DNA from: Verrucomicrobiota bacterium
GTDB lineage: Bacteria > Verrucomicrobiota > Verrucomicrobiia > Limisphaerales > SIBE01
Assembly (NCBI GenBank): GCA_016190065.1
Contig: JACPRI010000319.1
Coordinates: 1 to 35,236, forward strand
Length of the DNA stretch: 35,236 nt
Direction: 5' to 3'
Every line of letters begins with the position of its first letter. Position 1 is the first letter of the stretch. The translations under genes and the position numbers were made by a program. The notes under the pieces were generated by a model, which did not search any database, was not told where the DNA came from, and worked only from the letters and a program-made list of their open reading frames with translations. Below are positions 8,877-15,823 of the stretch, in pieces.

Positions 8877-9305
8877 ATGGTGACAGTGACCAAGATGAAC
8901 ACGAGCAAGAAAACTCTGGTGGCTTTTGTATTTCCATCACGGGGTGATCGGATTTCATCCCGCAATGGATGCAGGTCCATTGCCACGCAATTTAAGAAAC
9001 CGACCGTCCCGCAAATCGTGAGGATCGAGTTCAAACATCCTACTGCGAACAAGATTTGTATTGCAGGCACCTTTAACGACTGGCGCCCTGGCGCCAGCGA
9101 AATGATATGGCTGGGTGACGACCGCTGGGGAAAGGAGCTCTCCTTGCTTCCTGGCTACTACGAATACCTTTTCTGGGTGGATGGCCAGTGGATGCAGGAC
9201 CCGCGCGCGCGGGCCTCTATCTCCAATTCTTATGGTGGGAAAAACAGCGTCCTGGTCGTGCCAGTTCCGGGGAGTCAGTGGCGATGGTTGCTCCGGGTCA
9301 TCTAA
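8877..9305 (+). CDS. stand-alone CBM48 / AMPK-beta-like glycogen-binding protein
   Basis: The product is 142 residues. From about residue 45 it is a single CBM48 (isoamylase N-terminal/AMPK glycogen-binding) domain: VRIEFKHPTANKICIAGTFN, then DWRPGASEM, GYYEYLFWVDGQWMQDP, and an end at YGGKNSVLVVPVP. The Trp residues of FNDW and VDGQW sit where carbohydrate-stacking residues occur in the family. The first 40 residues are basic and unrelated. The start is uncertain: ATG 8877 is used here and ATG 8895 is equally possible, and neither has a strong ribosome-binding site. No catalytic domain is attached. A sister CBM48 protein follows 53 bases later. Confidence 0.8.
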   Translation: MVTVTKMNTSKKTLVAFVFPSRGDRISSRNGCRSIATQFKKPTVPQIVRIEFKHPTANKICIAGTFNDWRPGASEMIWLGDDRWGKELSLLPGYYEYLFWVDGQWMQDPRARASISNSYGGKNSVLVVPVPGSQWRWLLRVI

Positions 9306-9358
9306 AAATGAGACAAACCTTAACGACGAATCGAAATGGCAAACGAAAGGAGGTTTCT

Positions 9359-9637
9359 ATGGCACAAAAAAACACCGCGAAGAAAAGACAGACCTTCACC
9401 ATCACCGCACACGGCGCGAAGACGGTGACGCTGATGGGTGATTTCACGAACTGGCAGGAAAAGCCCATCAGTCTAGGCCAAGCACAATGGGGCGTGTGGG
9501 CGGCCCAGGTCGATCTTCCGCCGGGTACGTATCACTATCGCTTTCTTGTGGATGGCCAATGGCGGGATGACCCGGAATGTTCTCTGCGCGTGCCCAACGC
9601 TCATGGGAGCGAAAACTCCGTGCGTATTGTCGTTTGA
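9359..9637 (+). CDS. second stand-alone CBM48 protein (92 aa)
   Basis: This is a compact 92-residue protein. After a lysine-rich leader (MAQKNTAKKRQTF) it is one complete CBM48 domain: VTLMGDFTNWQEKPISL, GTYHYRFLVDGQWRDDPE and an end at HGSENSVRIVV. The start at 9359 is fixed by a consensus ribosome-binding site, AAAGGAGG at 9346-9353, five bases upstream. That is much stronger than those of its neighbours and suggests high expression. It is a paralogue of the preceding gene, sharing the motifs G.F..W, Y.Y.F.VDGQW..DP and G.NSV. The family binds alpha-glucans or serves as a scaffold domain. The glycogen genes lie 6 kb away, so a glycogen role is an inference. Confidence 0.87.
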   Translation: MAQKNTAKKRQTFTITAHGAKTVTLMGDFTNWQEKPISLGQAQWGVWAAQVDLPPGTYHYRFLVDGQWRDDPECSLRVPNAHGSENSVRIVV

Positions 9638-9669
9638 ACGCGCCATTTCAGAAAAGGGGCTAATCCCTT

Positions 9670-9990
9670 ATGACCGCCAAACGGCTACGGATACTTCTGA
9701 TTCTGGTGGCAGCAGCCCTTTCGGCCTGCGCACCAGATGCGAAAGCATGCGGGACGAGCGAACCATCAAGTGGTGAGAGAGAGGGCAGAGAGTTGAAGAT
9801 CGAGGGTTGTCACAGGTTGGCTGAGAACCCCGTGGCGCGATCAGTCACGAAGCTCGCGCACCAGACGCCCATCCGACACCCGCCACAGCTTTACGCTGCG
9901 ATCAGCGCAGCCCGAGGCGATGGTTGTGCCGTCGGGCGAGAACGCCACGGAATTCACCAGATTCTCATGGGCCTTCCAGACAAGCGCTAA
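9670..9990 (+). CDS. possible small lipoprotein, doubtful
   Basis: The start MTAKRLRILLILVAAALSAC reads as a lipoprotein signal: basic residues, a hydrophobic core and the lipobox LSAC. An AAAAGGGG stretch lies eleven bases upstream. After about 60 residues the frame runs antisense into the end of the WD40 gene, where the sequence is not protein-like, so the natural product may be shorter, frameshifted or non-existent. If real, it would be an anchored peptide of unknown function co-directional with the CBM48 genes. Confidence 0.35.
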   Translation: MTAKRLRILLILVAAALSACAPDAKACGTSEPSSGEREGRELKIEGCHRLAENPVARSVTKLAHQTPIRHPPQLYAAISAARGDGCAVGRERHGIHQILMGLPDKR

Positions 9991-10863
9991 TCGCGACGAA
10001 GGAACCTCCCACAATTTGATGTTCTCATCCCATCCGCCACTCGCCAGGCTTTGGCCATCGGGAGAAAAGTCCAGGGCATAGACCAGACGAGACCCAGACG
10101 ACACCTTCCGCAGAGATGTCAATCGATGGGACCGCCACAGTTTGATCCAGCCATCGAAGCCCGCCGAGGCAAGAGTGGTCCCATCCGGGGAAAAGCGAAT
10201 CGAACTGACAGTGCGCGTGTGTGCTTGTTTGGAGGCCTCTAACGACTCCTGCGCAGTTTCCCAAAGTCTGATCCAGCCACCGTAGTCCGCCGTGGCCACG
10301 TGTTGGCTGTCGGGCGAGAAGGACACCGAAGTCACCCACCGGGCGTGAGTCAAAGAGGAGTATTGGACTATCTTATCGCCGAGTCGCCATATTTTCACGG
10401 TCGAGTCACGGCTGGCTGACGCCAGGTATTGGCCATCTGGAGAAAAGGCGACACAGGTAACTCCGCCATGATGCCCGGAAAGGGTCGTCAACAGCGTGCC
10501 GTCGGTTTTCCGCCAGAGTATGACCGTGCGATCAAGGCTCCCCGAAGCCAAAATCTCGCCGTTGGGTGAGAACGCAACTGAGCGAACGGTCCGCTTGTGT
10601 CCCACCAGTTTCGCTGCCAACGCCCCGGTTGAAGCGTCCCAAAGTTTAATGACTCGATCGTCGCTTCCGGAGGCGAGCAATTTTCCATCCGGGGACCATG
10701 CTACTGAATAAACCGCCGCGTCGTGAGCGGGTCTCTGTCCATGAATTGCGCTTAGACACACACCCTGGATCATTATTATCAGCAGCCCGACGAGTCGATC
10801 CCGGCCGAGCCATAATCTTGGGCCCCGACCGCAGCGGGCATGAAGCAGGACCGTCATGGGCAT
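9841..10863 (-). CDS. exported seven-repeat WD40 beta-propeller protein
   Basis: The product is 340 residues. After a basic leader and a hydrophobic segment (LVGLLIIMIQGVCLSAIHG), probably a signal peptide, come seven consecutive WD40 repeats, each with the pattern V.S.AFSPDG..LASGS.D..IKLW. The repeat ends are IKLWD, VILWR, VKIWR, IRLWE, IKLWR, IKLWE and VKLWR, enough for one closed seven-bladed propeller. The start at 10863 is chosen because GGAG lies eight bases upstream; a frame extending to 10938 adds an unlikely leader. No enzymatic domain is attached, so it is probably a periplasmic or surface protein-interaction platform. It is divergent from the pseudopilin genes. Confidence 0.85.
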   Translation of the reverse strand: MPMTVLLHARCGRGPRLWLGRDRLVGLLIIMIQGVCLSAIHGQRPAHDAAVYSVAWSPDGKLLASGSDDRVIKLWDASTGALAAKLVGHKRTVRSVAFSPNGEILASGSLDRTVILWRKTDGTLLTTLSGHHGGVTCVAFSPDGQYLASASRDSTVKIWRLGDKIVQYSSLTHARWVTSVSFSPDSQHVATADYGGWIRLWETAQESLEASKQAHTRTVSSIRFSPDGTTLASAGFDGWIKLWRSHRLTSLRKVSSGSRLVYALDFSPDGQSLASGGWDENIKLWEVPSSRLALVWKAHENLVNSVAFSPDGTTIASGCADRSVKLWRVSDGRLVRELRD

Positions 10864-11296
10864 ATTCACGTCTCCAGAGTTCTGAAGTTGCTTGGCGAAC
10901 CCATCAGCAACACTAGCCGCAACCCTGCCCGAACACAATCTTCACAAGCATTCGAGGCTTGGGTTCTCTCCAGTTGTCGCGCATGGCTGGACACGCGCGA
11001 GAGGGGCGGGGATTGATCTTTGATGCCCACAGGCAATCCCATGACGCGTCAGCGGCCATGGCAACGAGCTCAGCTTCTCAGTGTTTCACTGATCTGGCCT
11101 CGTTGTTTCGCTGGGGAGGATTTGGGGATACCGCCAATAGAATACTTCTGCGCAATTCAGTATGTGTTGGCCAACGCATGCTTCATTGATCTGGCCGACG
11201 ACGCGCGTCTGAGAGTGGAAGAAAGGGGTCGTGCCGTATCGATTGGCGGGCATGAAAACTCGAACCAGAGACACGTAATCCAAACTACCGACTACT
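10864..11296. other. 433-bp divergent intergenic region, no gene seen
   Basis: It separates the leftward WD40 gene from the rightward pseudopilin gene and must hold both promoters. Only one element stands out: CCGCCAATAGAA at 11131-11142, which recurs at 12492-12503 upstream of the duplicate pseudopilin gene. No protein-like frame was found. Confidence 0.5.
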
Positions 11297-12043
11297 ATGC
11301 TAAACAAACTGAACCTCAAAGGCAGGGCCTTCACCTTGATTGAGCTGCTCGTCGTCATCGCCATTATCGCGATCCTGGCGGGCATGCTGTTGCCCGCGTT
11401 AGCCAAAGCCAAAGCCAAGGCGCAACGCATCAAATGCGTGAACAACTTGAAGAACGTCGGGCTGGCCTTTCGTATCTTCGCCACCGACAACGGCGACCGG
11501 TTCCCCTTTAGCGTGAGCACGAATGAAGGAGGATCGTCCGAGTACTCGGGTGCCACCGTGGTCAATGCTCAGTGGGTGTGGTACCACTTCGCGACGATGT
11601 CCAATGAATTGAGCACGCCCAAGATTATCGTCTGTCCCGCGGATGGTGGCAAAACCGAAGCCACGAACTGGGGAACGTTGTTGCCGGCCGGCCACCTCGC
11701 CAGATTGAAGAACAAGGCCGTCAGTTTCTTCGTCGGCTTGGAAGGCGATGAAACCAGGCCGCAGTCGCTCTTGTCCGGCGACCGGAACATTACCAACGTG
11801 GCTGGTCTGCGCGGCCAAATGGTTCGGACCGACATCGACAAGTCGGAGGTCATTAAACTCGGCACCAATCACACTTCGAAGGCGGGCGCGGGTTGGACGA
11901 AGGATCTGCATCAGCAGCAAGGGAACATTGTGCTGGGCGATGGCAGTGTGCAGCAGATCAGCACGGCGCGGCTGCGGGCGCAACTGGGCGAAACGGGCGG
12001 CGCCGACAATCTGACCGGTTTTCCCGGACAATCTCCGAAGTAA
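11297..12043 (+). CDS. type II pseudopilin-like protein, first copy
   Basis: This is a 248-residue protein with a type IV pilin/pseudopilin amino-terminus: a short leader ending in G-R-A, then [20 protein letters not shown], with the prepilin-peptidase-processed Phe and the conserved Glu5. It is followed by an [10 protein letters not shown] helix. The globular part includes [13 protein letters not shown] and ends with the DG-type motif (TNHTSK to [14 protein letters not shown]), characteristic of the large Planctomycetes/Verrucomicrobiota 'H-X9-DG' family. Such proteins are thought to be exported or assembled through type II secretion or pilus machinery; individual roles are mostly unknown. 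A nearly identical copy follows exactly 1320 bases later. Confidence 0.9.
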   Translation: MLNKLNLKGRAFTLIELLVVIAIIAILAGMLLPALAKAKAKAQRIKCVNNLKNVGLAFRIFATDNGDRFPFSVSTNEGGSSEYSGATVVNAQWVWYHFATMSNELSTPKIIVCPADGGKTEATNWGTLLPAGHLARLKNKAVSFFVGLEGDETRPQSLLSGDRNITNVAGLRGQMVRTDIDKSEVIKLGTNHTSKAGAGWTKDLHQQQGNIVLGDGSVQQISTARLRAQLGETGGADNLTGFPGQSPK

Positions 12044-12096
12044 ACGAAACCTGCCTAGATTCATTTTAGCACGGTTCGGTTACTTTGGGTTACGGC

Positions 12097-12134
12097 ACGA
12101 GGCACCTGCAGAGGGTGCCTCGTTTCTGTTTTTC
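12097..12134 (+). terminator. rho-independent terminator of first pseudopilin gene
   Basis: A perfect 10-bp stem, ACGAGGCACC (12097-12106) with GGTGCCTCGT (12114-12123), has a seven-base loop and is followed by a T-rich tract ending TGTTTTT. It lies 54 bases after the stop. The same stem is repeated after the second gene. Confidence 0.85.
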
Positions 12135-12616
12135 AGGGCGCAGGGACGCATGCCACTGCGTCCCACTTGAAACCGTGAGGCGGACGACGAAAGGAAAAAG
12201 TGACGGTGGGAATGCCGAGGCTTCCGGTTTTCTCGCTGTCTATCTGGGTTCCAAGAAGCATCTGGGGATTAGTCAGGGACGCAGTGGAACGCGTCCATAC
12301 CGCGCTAAACAGGTTCAAGTTTGATGTTTGGAGAATTGAGGTGGCTGAAATCCGCGCGTGCGCTCCAAGCAAAATTTTTGCCAACTCCGTTGCGTTAGCC
12401 GCCTGGCATTCAACTGCATCACAGGGAGGAAAAACGCATCGGGGATTCACCGGTCGAGTCTAGTGGAACCGACGCTCACGATTTGGTGCTTCCGCCAATA
12501 GAAGAACCTCATCGTTTCGGTATTGTTCGATCGCAGACAAGATTTGCCGGTTTTGAGCAACGACCAAACCGTCAAGACTTGATTCAGAGAAACAGACCTC
12601 AAAACCGATTCGAACT
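12135..12616. other. 480-bp intergenic region between pseudopilin copies
   Basis: Apart from the REP-like pair and the CCGCCAATAGAA block at 12492-12503 (shared with the upstream region of copy one), no gene is seen. It must contain the promoter of the second copy unless that copy is read from upstream past the terminator. Confidence 0.5.
12143..12296. repeat. two inverted copies of a REP-like hairpin
   Basis: A 22-base hairpin at 12143-12164 has arms GGGACGCA and TGCGTCCC around TGCCAC. A 21-base element at 12276-12296 begins GGGACGCAGTGG and ends ACGCGTCC; read on the other strand it matches the first apart from two bases and one end base. Two palindromic units in opposite orientation about 110 bases apart resemble a REP doublet (REPIN). 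Confidence 0.65.
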
Positions 12617-13363
12617 ATGCTGAACAAACCGGCTTCCCGAAATTGGGCCTTTACCCTGATCGAACTTCTCGTGGTCATCGCCATCATTGCGATCCTGGCG
12701 GGCATGCTTCTGCCCGCGCTGGCCAAGGCCAAGGCCAAAGCCCAGCGCATCAAATGCGTGAACAACTTGAAGAATGTCGGTCTGGCGTTCCGTATTTTCT
12801 CAACCGACAACGGCGATCGATTCCCGATGAGCGTGAGCACCAACGAAGGCGGCTCATCGGAATTCTCCGGCCTCTCCGTGGCCAACGCGCAGTGGGTCTG
12901 GTACCACTTCGCCGCCCTGTCCAACGAGTTGAGCACCCCCAAAATCATCGTCTGTCCCGCGGATGGCGGAAAAACCGAAGCCACGAACTGGGGCATCGTG
13001 ATGCCGAGAGGCCACCTGGCTCGATTGCGAAACAAGGCGGTCAGCTTCTTCGTCGGCTTCGAAGCGGACGAGACGCGGCCCCAATCGATATTATCGGGGG
13101 ACCGCAACATCACCAATGTGGCTGGCCCGCGCGGTCAAGCGGTTCGCAAGGACGTCGACCGATCCGAAATCATCCGGCTTGGTACGAATCATACGTCGAA
13201 GGCCGGAGCGGGCTGGACGAGAGATCTGCACCAACAACAAGGGAACCTTGTGTTGGGAGACGGCAGTGTGCAGCAGATCAGCACGGCGCGCCTGCGCGCG
13301 CAACTGGGCGAAACCGGCAATACGGACAACTTGACCGGCTTTCCCGGACAATCTCCGAAGTAA
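12617..13363 (+). CDS. type II pseudopilin-like protein, second copy (tandem paralogue)
   Basis: This is 248 residues, the same length as the gene 1320 bases upstream, with the same leader-cleavage region ([20 protein letters not shown]) and carboxy-terminal [14 protein letters not shown]. Most differences are single substitutions: FATMSNEL becomes [21 protein letters not shown] becomes [13 protein letters not shown], and the tail GGADNL becomes NTDNL. The first few residues and parts of the centre diverge, while the last 90 bases and the terminator are almost unchanged. The copies therefore arose by tandem duplication and have since diverged mainly in surface residues. Function is as for the first copy: an exported pseudopilin-like subunit, role unknown. 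Confidence 0.9.
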   Translation: MLNKPASRNWAFTLIELLVVIAIIAILAGMLLPALAKAKAKAQRIKCVNNLKNVGLAFRIFSTDNGDRFPMSVSTNEGGSSEFSGLSVANAQWVWYHFAALSNELSTPKIIVCPADGGKTEATNWGIVMPRGHLARLRNKAVSFFVGFEADETRPQSILSGDRNITNVAGPRGQAVRKDVDRSEIIRLGTNHTSKAGAGWTRDLHQQQGNLVLGDGSVQQISTARLRAQLGETGNTDNLTGFPGQSPK

Positions 13364-13417
13364 ACGAAACCCTGCCTTGATTCATTTTAGCACGGTTCGG
13401 TTACTTTGGGTTACGGC

Positions 13418-13446
13418 ACGAGGCACCTCCCTGGGTGCCTCGTTTC
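13418..13446 (+). terminator. rho-independent terminator of second pseudopilin gene
   Basis: It has the same 10-bp stem as after the first copy: ACGAGGCACC (13418-13427) with GGTGCCTCGT (13434-13443), here with a six-base loop TCCCTG. The T-tract is shorter (CGTTTCTG), so it may be weaker. Confidence 0.75.
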
Positions 13447-13507
13447 TGCACATCAATTTGAGCGGGCATCTGGCCGTGCGGACAGGAAACACCGTCCGGC
13501 CAACCTC

Positions 13508-13573
13508 GCGAGGTCCACCCTGGGAACAGGTTGCTCGGCGCGCCCGCTCGCCGACCGACTGGGTGGACCTCGC
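13508..13573. repeat. 66-bp element bounded by perfect 13-bp inverted repeats
   Basis: GCGAGGTCCACCC (13508-13520) and its exact complement GGGTGGACCTCGC (13561-13573) flank 40 GC-rich bases that can form further partial pairing. A smaller imperfect inverted repeat (GGCCG...CGGCC) lies just upstream at about 13471-13502. It lies in the gap between 13364 and 13741, where no gene is seen, and may be a dispersed REP/MITE-type element. Confidence 0.6.
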
Positions 13574-13741
13574 TTCGATACCCGACGTCTTTAGCGAGCC
13601 CTCAGAATCGACAGGTTCTCAAATCAGTGCGGTAAAGACGAGAGGTTGCCTGCTCCACACAGACCCTCCGCAGGAAACCTCGCCGTTCCTGCAGGTGTGA
13701 AAGGCCACTCGTGATGATCCCCAACTCAATTTCGGCGACGC

Positions 13742-14131
13742 GTGAAAGAGGACATTCCAGCGGAGGTGCGAAAGTTGATTTACCGCCACATCGACTGTTC
13801 GGAGCAGGTCGAGATTCTCGTGCTCTTGAGCAGTGCGCCGGACCATCGCTGGTCTGTGGAAGAGGTTTACGCGCAGGTCTTGACCAGTGCCGATTCGGTG
13901 TCCCAGCGGCTTGAAGGTTTCTGCACTCAGGGTTTGGTTGTGGCCCACAAGGAAGGGAAAGACCGAGTCGTTTACCAATATCAGCCCGCGCGACCGGAAT
14001 GGGATGACGCGGTGCGCAAGCTCACGCTCCTCTTCCAACAACGTTTGCACCGGGTTTTGGAAGTCATCTACACCAAGCCTTCGTCGGCCATCCAAAGCTT
14101 CGCGGAAGCTTTCCGGATTAGAAAGGAGTAA
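13742..14131 (+). CDS. small winged-helix transcriptional regulator
   Basis: This is a 129-residue protein with a GTG start. About residues 20-80 form a winged-helix fold: EILVLLSSAPDHRWSVEEVY for helices 1-2, SADSVSQRLEGFCTQGLVV for the recognition helix and strand, and GKDRVVYQYQP for the wing. The remainder is helical (VRKLTLLFQQRLHRVLEVIY) and probably dimerises. It resembles MarR/PadR-type one-domain regulators, but no specific subfamily is recognised. Its stop is two bases before the start of a tiny membrane protein, with the ribosome-binding site AAAGGAG for that gene lying inside its last codons, so the three genes 13742-14680 form an operon. Confidence 0.8.
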   Translation: MKEDIPAEVRKLIYRHIDCSEQVEILVLLSSAPDHRWSVEEVYAQVLTSADSVSQRLEGFCTQGLVVAHKEGKDRVVYQYQPARPEWDDAVRKLTLLFQQRLHRVLEVIYTKPSSAIQSFAEAFRIRKE

Positions 14132-14133
14132 CT

Positions 14134-14391
14134 ATGGCGGTTTTCGTTTATCTTCTGTGCACCCTCACCAGCATTGGCGTAGCCAGCCTTCTCGTTCGGG
14201 GCTATCTCCGATCACGGGCCGCTTTATTGCTTTGGAGCAGTCTGTGCTTCGCTTTTATGGCCCTGGCGAACATCCTTTTGTTTCTCGATCTGGTCGTCGT
14301 GCTGCAAGTGGACCTATCGGTCTGGCGCAACGGACTGACGTTGCTGGGGCTCCTGCTGCTTTTGCATGGATTGATTTGGGATTCCGAATGA
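14134..14391 (+). CDS. tiny three-helix membrane protein, DUF5985-like
   Basis: The product is 85 residues, almost entirely hydrophobic, with three predicted membrane segments: VYLLCTLTSIGVASLLV, LLLWSSLCFAFMALANILLF and a final GLTLLGLLLLLHGLIW. An RS-R motif follows helix one. It resembles the DUF5985 family of small membrane proteins, a recollection not tested by search. It is translationally linked to the preceding regulator (AAAGGAG, overlapping the regulator end) and followed by a second protein of the same type. Function unknown. Confidence 0.8.
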   Translation: MAVFVYLLCTLTSIGVASLLVRGYLRSRAALLLWSSLCFAFMALANILLFLDLVVVLQVDLSVWRNGLTLLGLLLLLHGLIWDSE

Positions 14392-14410
14392 ACATCCCGT
14401 GGAGGCAGAA

Positions 14411-14680
14411 ATGACGAACCTCGTACTTGCCGGCGCGATCATGGTGGCCTGCTGGGCGACCGGTCTTTTCTTTTTGCATTTTTGGAAGAAATCCCGTGAT
14501 CGACTCTTCCTGATTTTCGCGCTCGCCTTCTGGGGGCTTACCTTGGAGCGGCTGACTCTGGTGTCGATCGATCCCGCGAACGAGGTTCGTCCGTACGTCT
14601 ATCTGATGAGGCTCGCGGCGTTTCTGCTGCTGTTGTTCGCGATTTGGGACAAAAACAGAACGCGATGGAGTCAGCGCTGA
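14411..14680 (+). CDS. second tiny DUF5985-like membrane protein
   Basis: The product is 89 residues with three membrane segments: LVLAGAIMVACWATGLFFLH, a central FLIFALAFWGLTLERL and the carboxy-terminal AAFLLLLFAIWDKNRTRW. FWKKSRDRLFLIFALAFW matches the layout of its upstream partner, so the two are distant paralogues. The start at 14411 is chosen because GGAGG (14401-14405) lies five bases upstream; a GTG at 14399 would include that site in the coding region. The two proteins may form a hetero-oligomer, an inference from pairing only. The stop is eight bases from the stop of the convergent pseudopilin gene. Confidence 0.82.
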   Translation: MTNLVLAGAIMVACWATGLFFLHFWKKSRDRLFLIFALAFWGLTLERLTLVSIDPANEVRPYVYLMRLAAFLLLLFAIWDKNRTRWSQR

Positions 14681-14688
14681 TCCGTCCC

Positions 14689-15567
14689 TTACCGGGCGGC
14701 TGGATCGAAGTGACCGTTCCACCACGCATTGTTCGGAATCCCGACGGCTCCGGGTTTCTTGCCATCCAACTCCTCCGGAGTCACGGCCCGGGCATGTCCA
14801 TCCACCAACACTACGTTCACACGACCGCCATTGCGCCCGGAGGGAGTGGCGCGGTGGGCATCGGAGCCGTCATCGCCGCCTTCGTAATAGGCATTGCCAG
14901 GACCGGGCGTCGGGCTGCTTTTCCGGCTGCCGTTGGAACCCAGGCGCTCCGATCCGAGCGGCGGATCAATGACATAAACTCCCGATCCGTCGGCGCCGTA
15001 CGGCAGGCCTGGCGTACCTTTGCGAGCTCCTTTGGTGTCGCCCAGCACGACCGTATTGGCCGGTGCGAAGATGGAACTGTCGGTTGCATGGAACGGCGGC
15101 ACGCCGCCTGGCGTCCGGGTGTTGCCGAGATATTGATAATTGAAGCCATAGCCCCCGTAATAACGCGTCACTCCCGGCGTTTCGAGTCCGCCCGAAGCCG
15201 TGTGGGCAAATGGCTTGATCATGAACACCCTTTCTTCCGGGCGCAGATTCGGACTCAGATAGACCTCCACGTTTTGCATGTAAGGGTAAATCAGATCGGC
15301 CCACCGAACCCGCGCTTGTCCCGCCACCGCCGCAAGTGAATGGCCCGGAAACCGCCCGTCATAATCGTCGCGATACAACGTCGCGCCCAGCGACAACTGA
15401 CGGAGGTTGCCGAGGCTGACGACGGATTTGGCTTTGCTTTTGGCTCGTGCCAGCGCGGGCAGAAGCATGCCCGCCAGAATCGCGATAATCGCGATCACGA
15501 CGAGCAATTCGATCAAGGTGAATCCCGATCCCACTTTTTGTTTGTTGTCTCGAAATATTTTTTTCAT
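14689..15567 (-). CDS. type II pseudopilin-like protein (third, divergent member)
   Basis: This is 292 residues starting at [10 protein letters not shown], with prepilin cleavage before [20 protein letters not shown], then [20 protein letters not shown], the usual family continuation. The body contains [19 protein letters not shown] and a glycine-rich loop. It ends in the DG motif [18 protein letters not shown], followed by a short WWNGHFDP tail. It is only distantly related to the tandem pair at 11.3-13.4 kb beyond the pilin helix. Upstream lies the GlgE gene on the same strand, separated by 256 bases that hold an inverted 8-bp repeat array. Likely an exported structural or surface subunit; exact role unknown. 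Confidence 0.88.
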   Translation of the reverse strand: MKKIFRDNKQKVGSGFTLIELLVVIAIIAILAGMLLPALARAKSKAKSVVSLGNLRQLSLGATLYRDDYDGRFPGHSLAAVAGQARVRWADLIYPYMQNVEVYLSPNLRPEERVFMIKPFAHTASGGLETPGVTRYYGGYGFNYQYLGNTRTPGGVPPFHATDSSIFAPANTVVLGDTKGARKGTPGLPYGADGSGVYVIDPPLGSERLGSNGSRKSSPTPGPGNAYYEGGDDGSDAHRATPSGRNGGRVNVVLVDGHARAVTPEELDGKKPGAVGIPNNAWWNGHFDPAAR

Positions 15568-15729
15568 GGCCGCAAACGTAAACGACTCGCCGAAAGCCTG
15601 CTCCCGGTCACTTGCCATTTTTTGTCGGCGATTTGCGCTGTCTGTTGCAATGGGGGCAGCAAAAGACGGTAAGGGTGGAGCAATTGAGGGCTAGCCATGC
15701 TCCCCAGGAGGGACTGTTGGATGAATGAA

Positions 15730-15805
15730 TGGATTGTTGGATTACTGGATTGATGGAGTAGTGTTGGGTTTCCACTCATCCAAGAATCCACCGATCCACC
15801 AATCC
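15730..15805. repeat. inverted pair of 8-bp-period arrays (TGGATTNN / ATCCANNN)
   Basis: Four exact 8-base units (TGGATTGT, TGGATTAC, TGGATTGA, TGGAGTAG) run from 15730 to 15761. Four complementary units (ATCCAAGA, ATCCACCG, ATCCACCA, ATCCGGCG) start at 15778. The two arrays can fold into one long, slightly imperfect hairpin with a loop of about 16 bases. It lies 18 bases past the glgE stop. Confidence 0.75.
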
Positions 15806-15823
15806 GGCGCTGCCGCGGCCGGA

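Noticed and set aside
8759-9070. Minus-strand frame with one hydrophobic stretch (VFLLVFILVTVTINVHMFI)
   Set aside because: It is antisense to the lysine-rich start of the first CBM48 gene, where AAG/AAA codons automatically read as hydrophobic residues, and has no ribosome-binding site or recognisable family. It cannot be fully excluded, because that CBM48 gene's own start is uncertain.
9841-9990. Carboxy-terminal half of the putative lipoprotein frame
   Set aside because: It is antisense to the final WD40 repeat and not protein-like; only the signal-peptide part was kept, as a doubtful feature.
11297-13446. Repeated sequence considered as a CRISPR or mobile element
   Set aside because: The repeat unit is a whole gene with terminator, present twice only, with no short regular spacers and no transposase; tandem gene duplication explains it.
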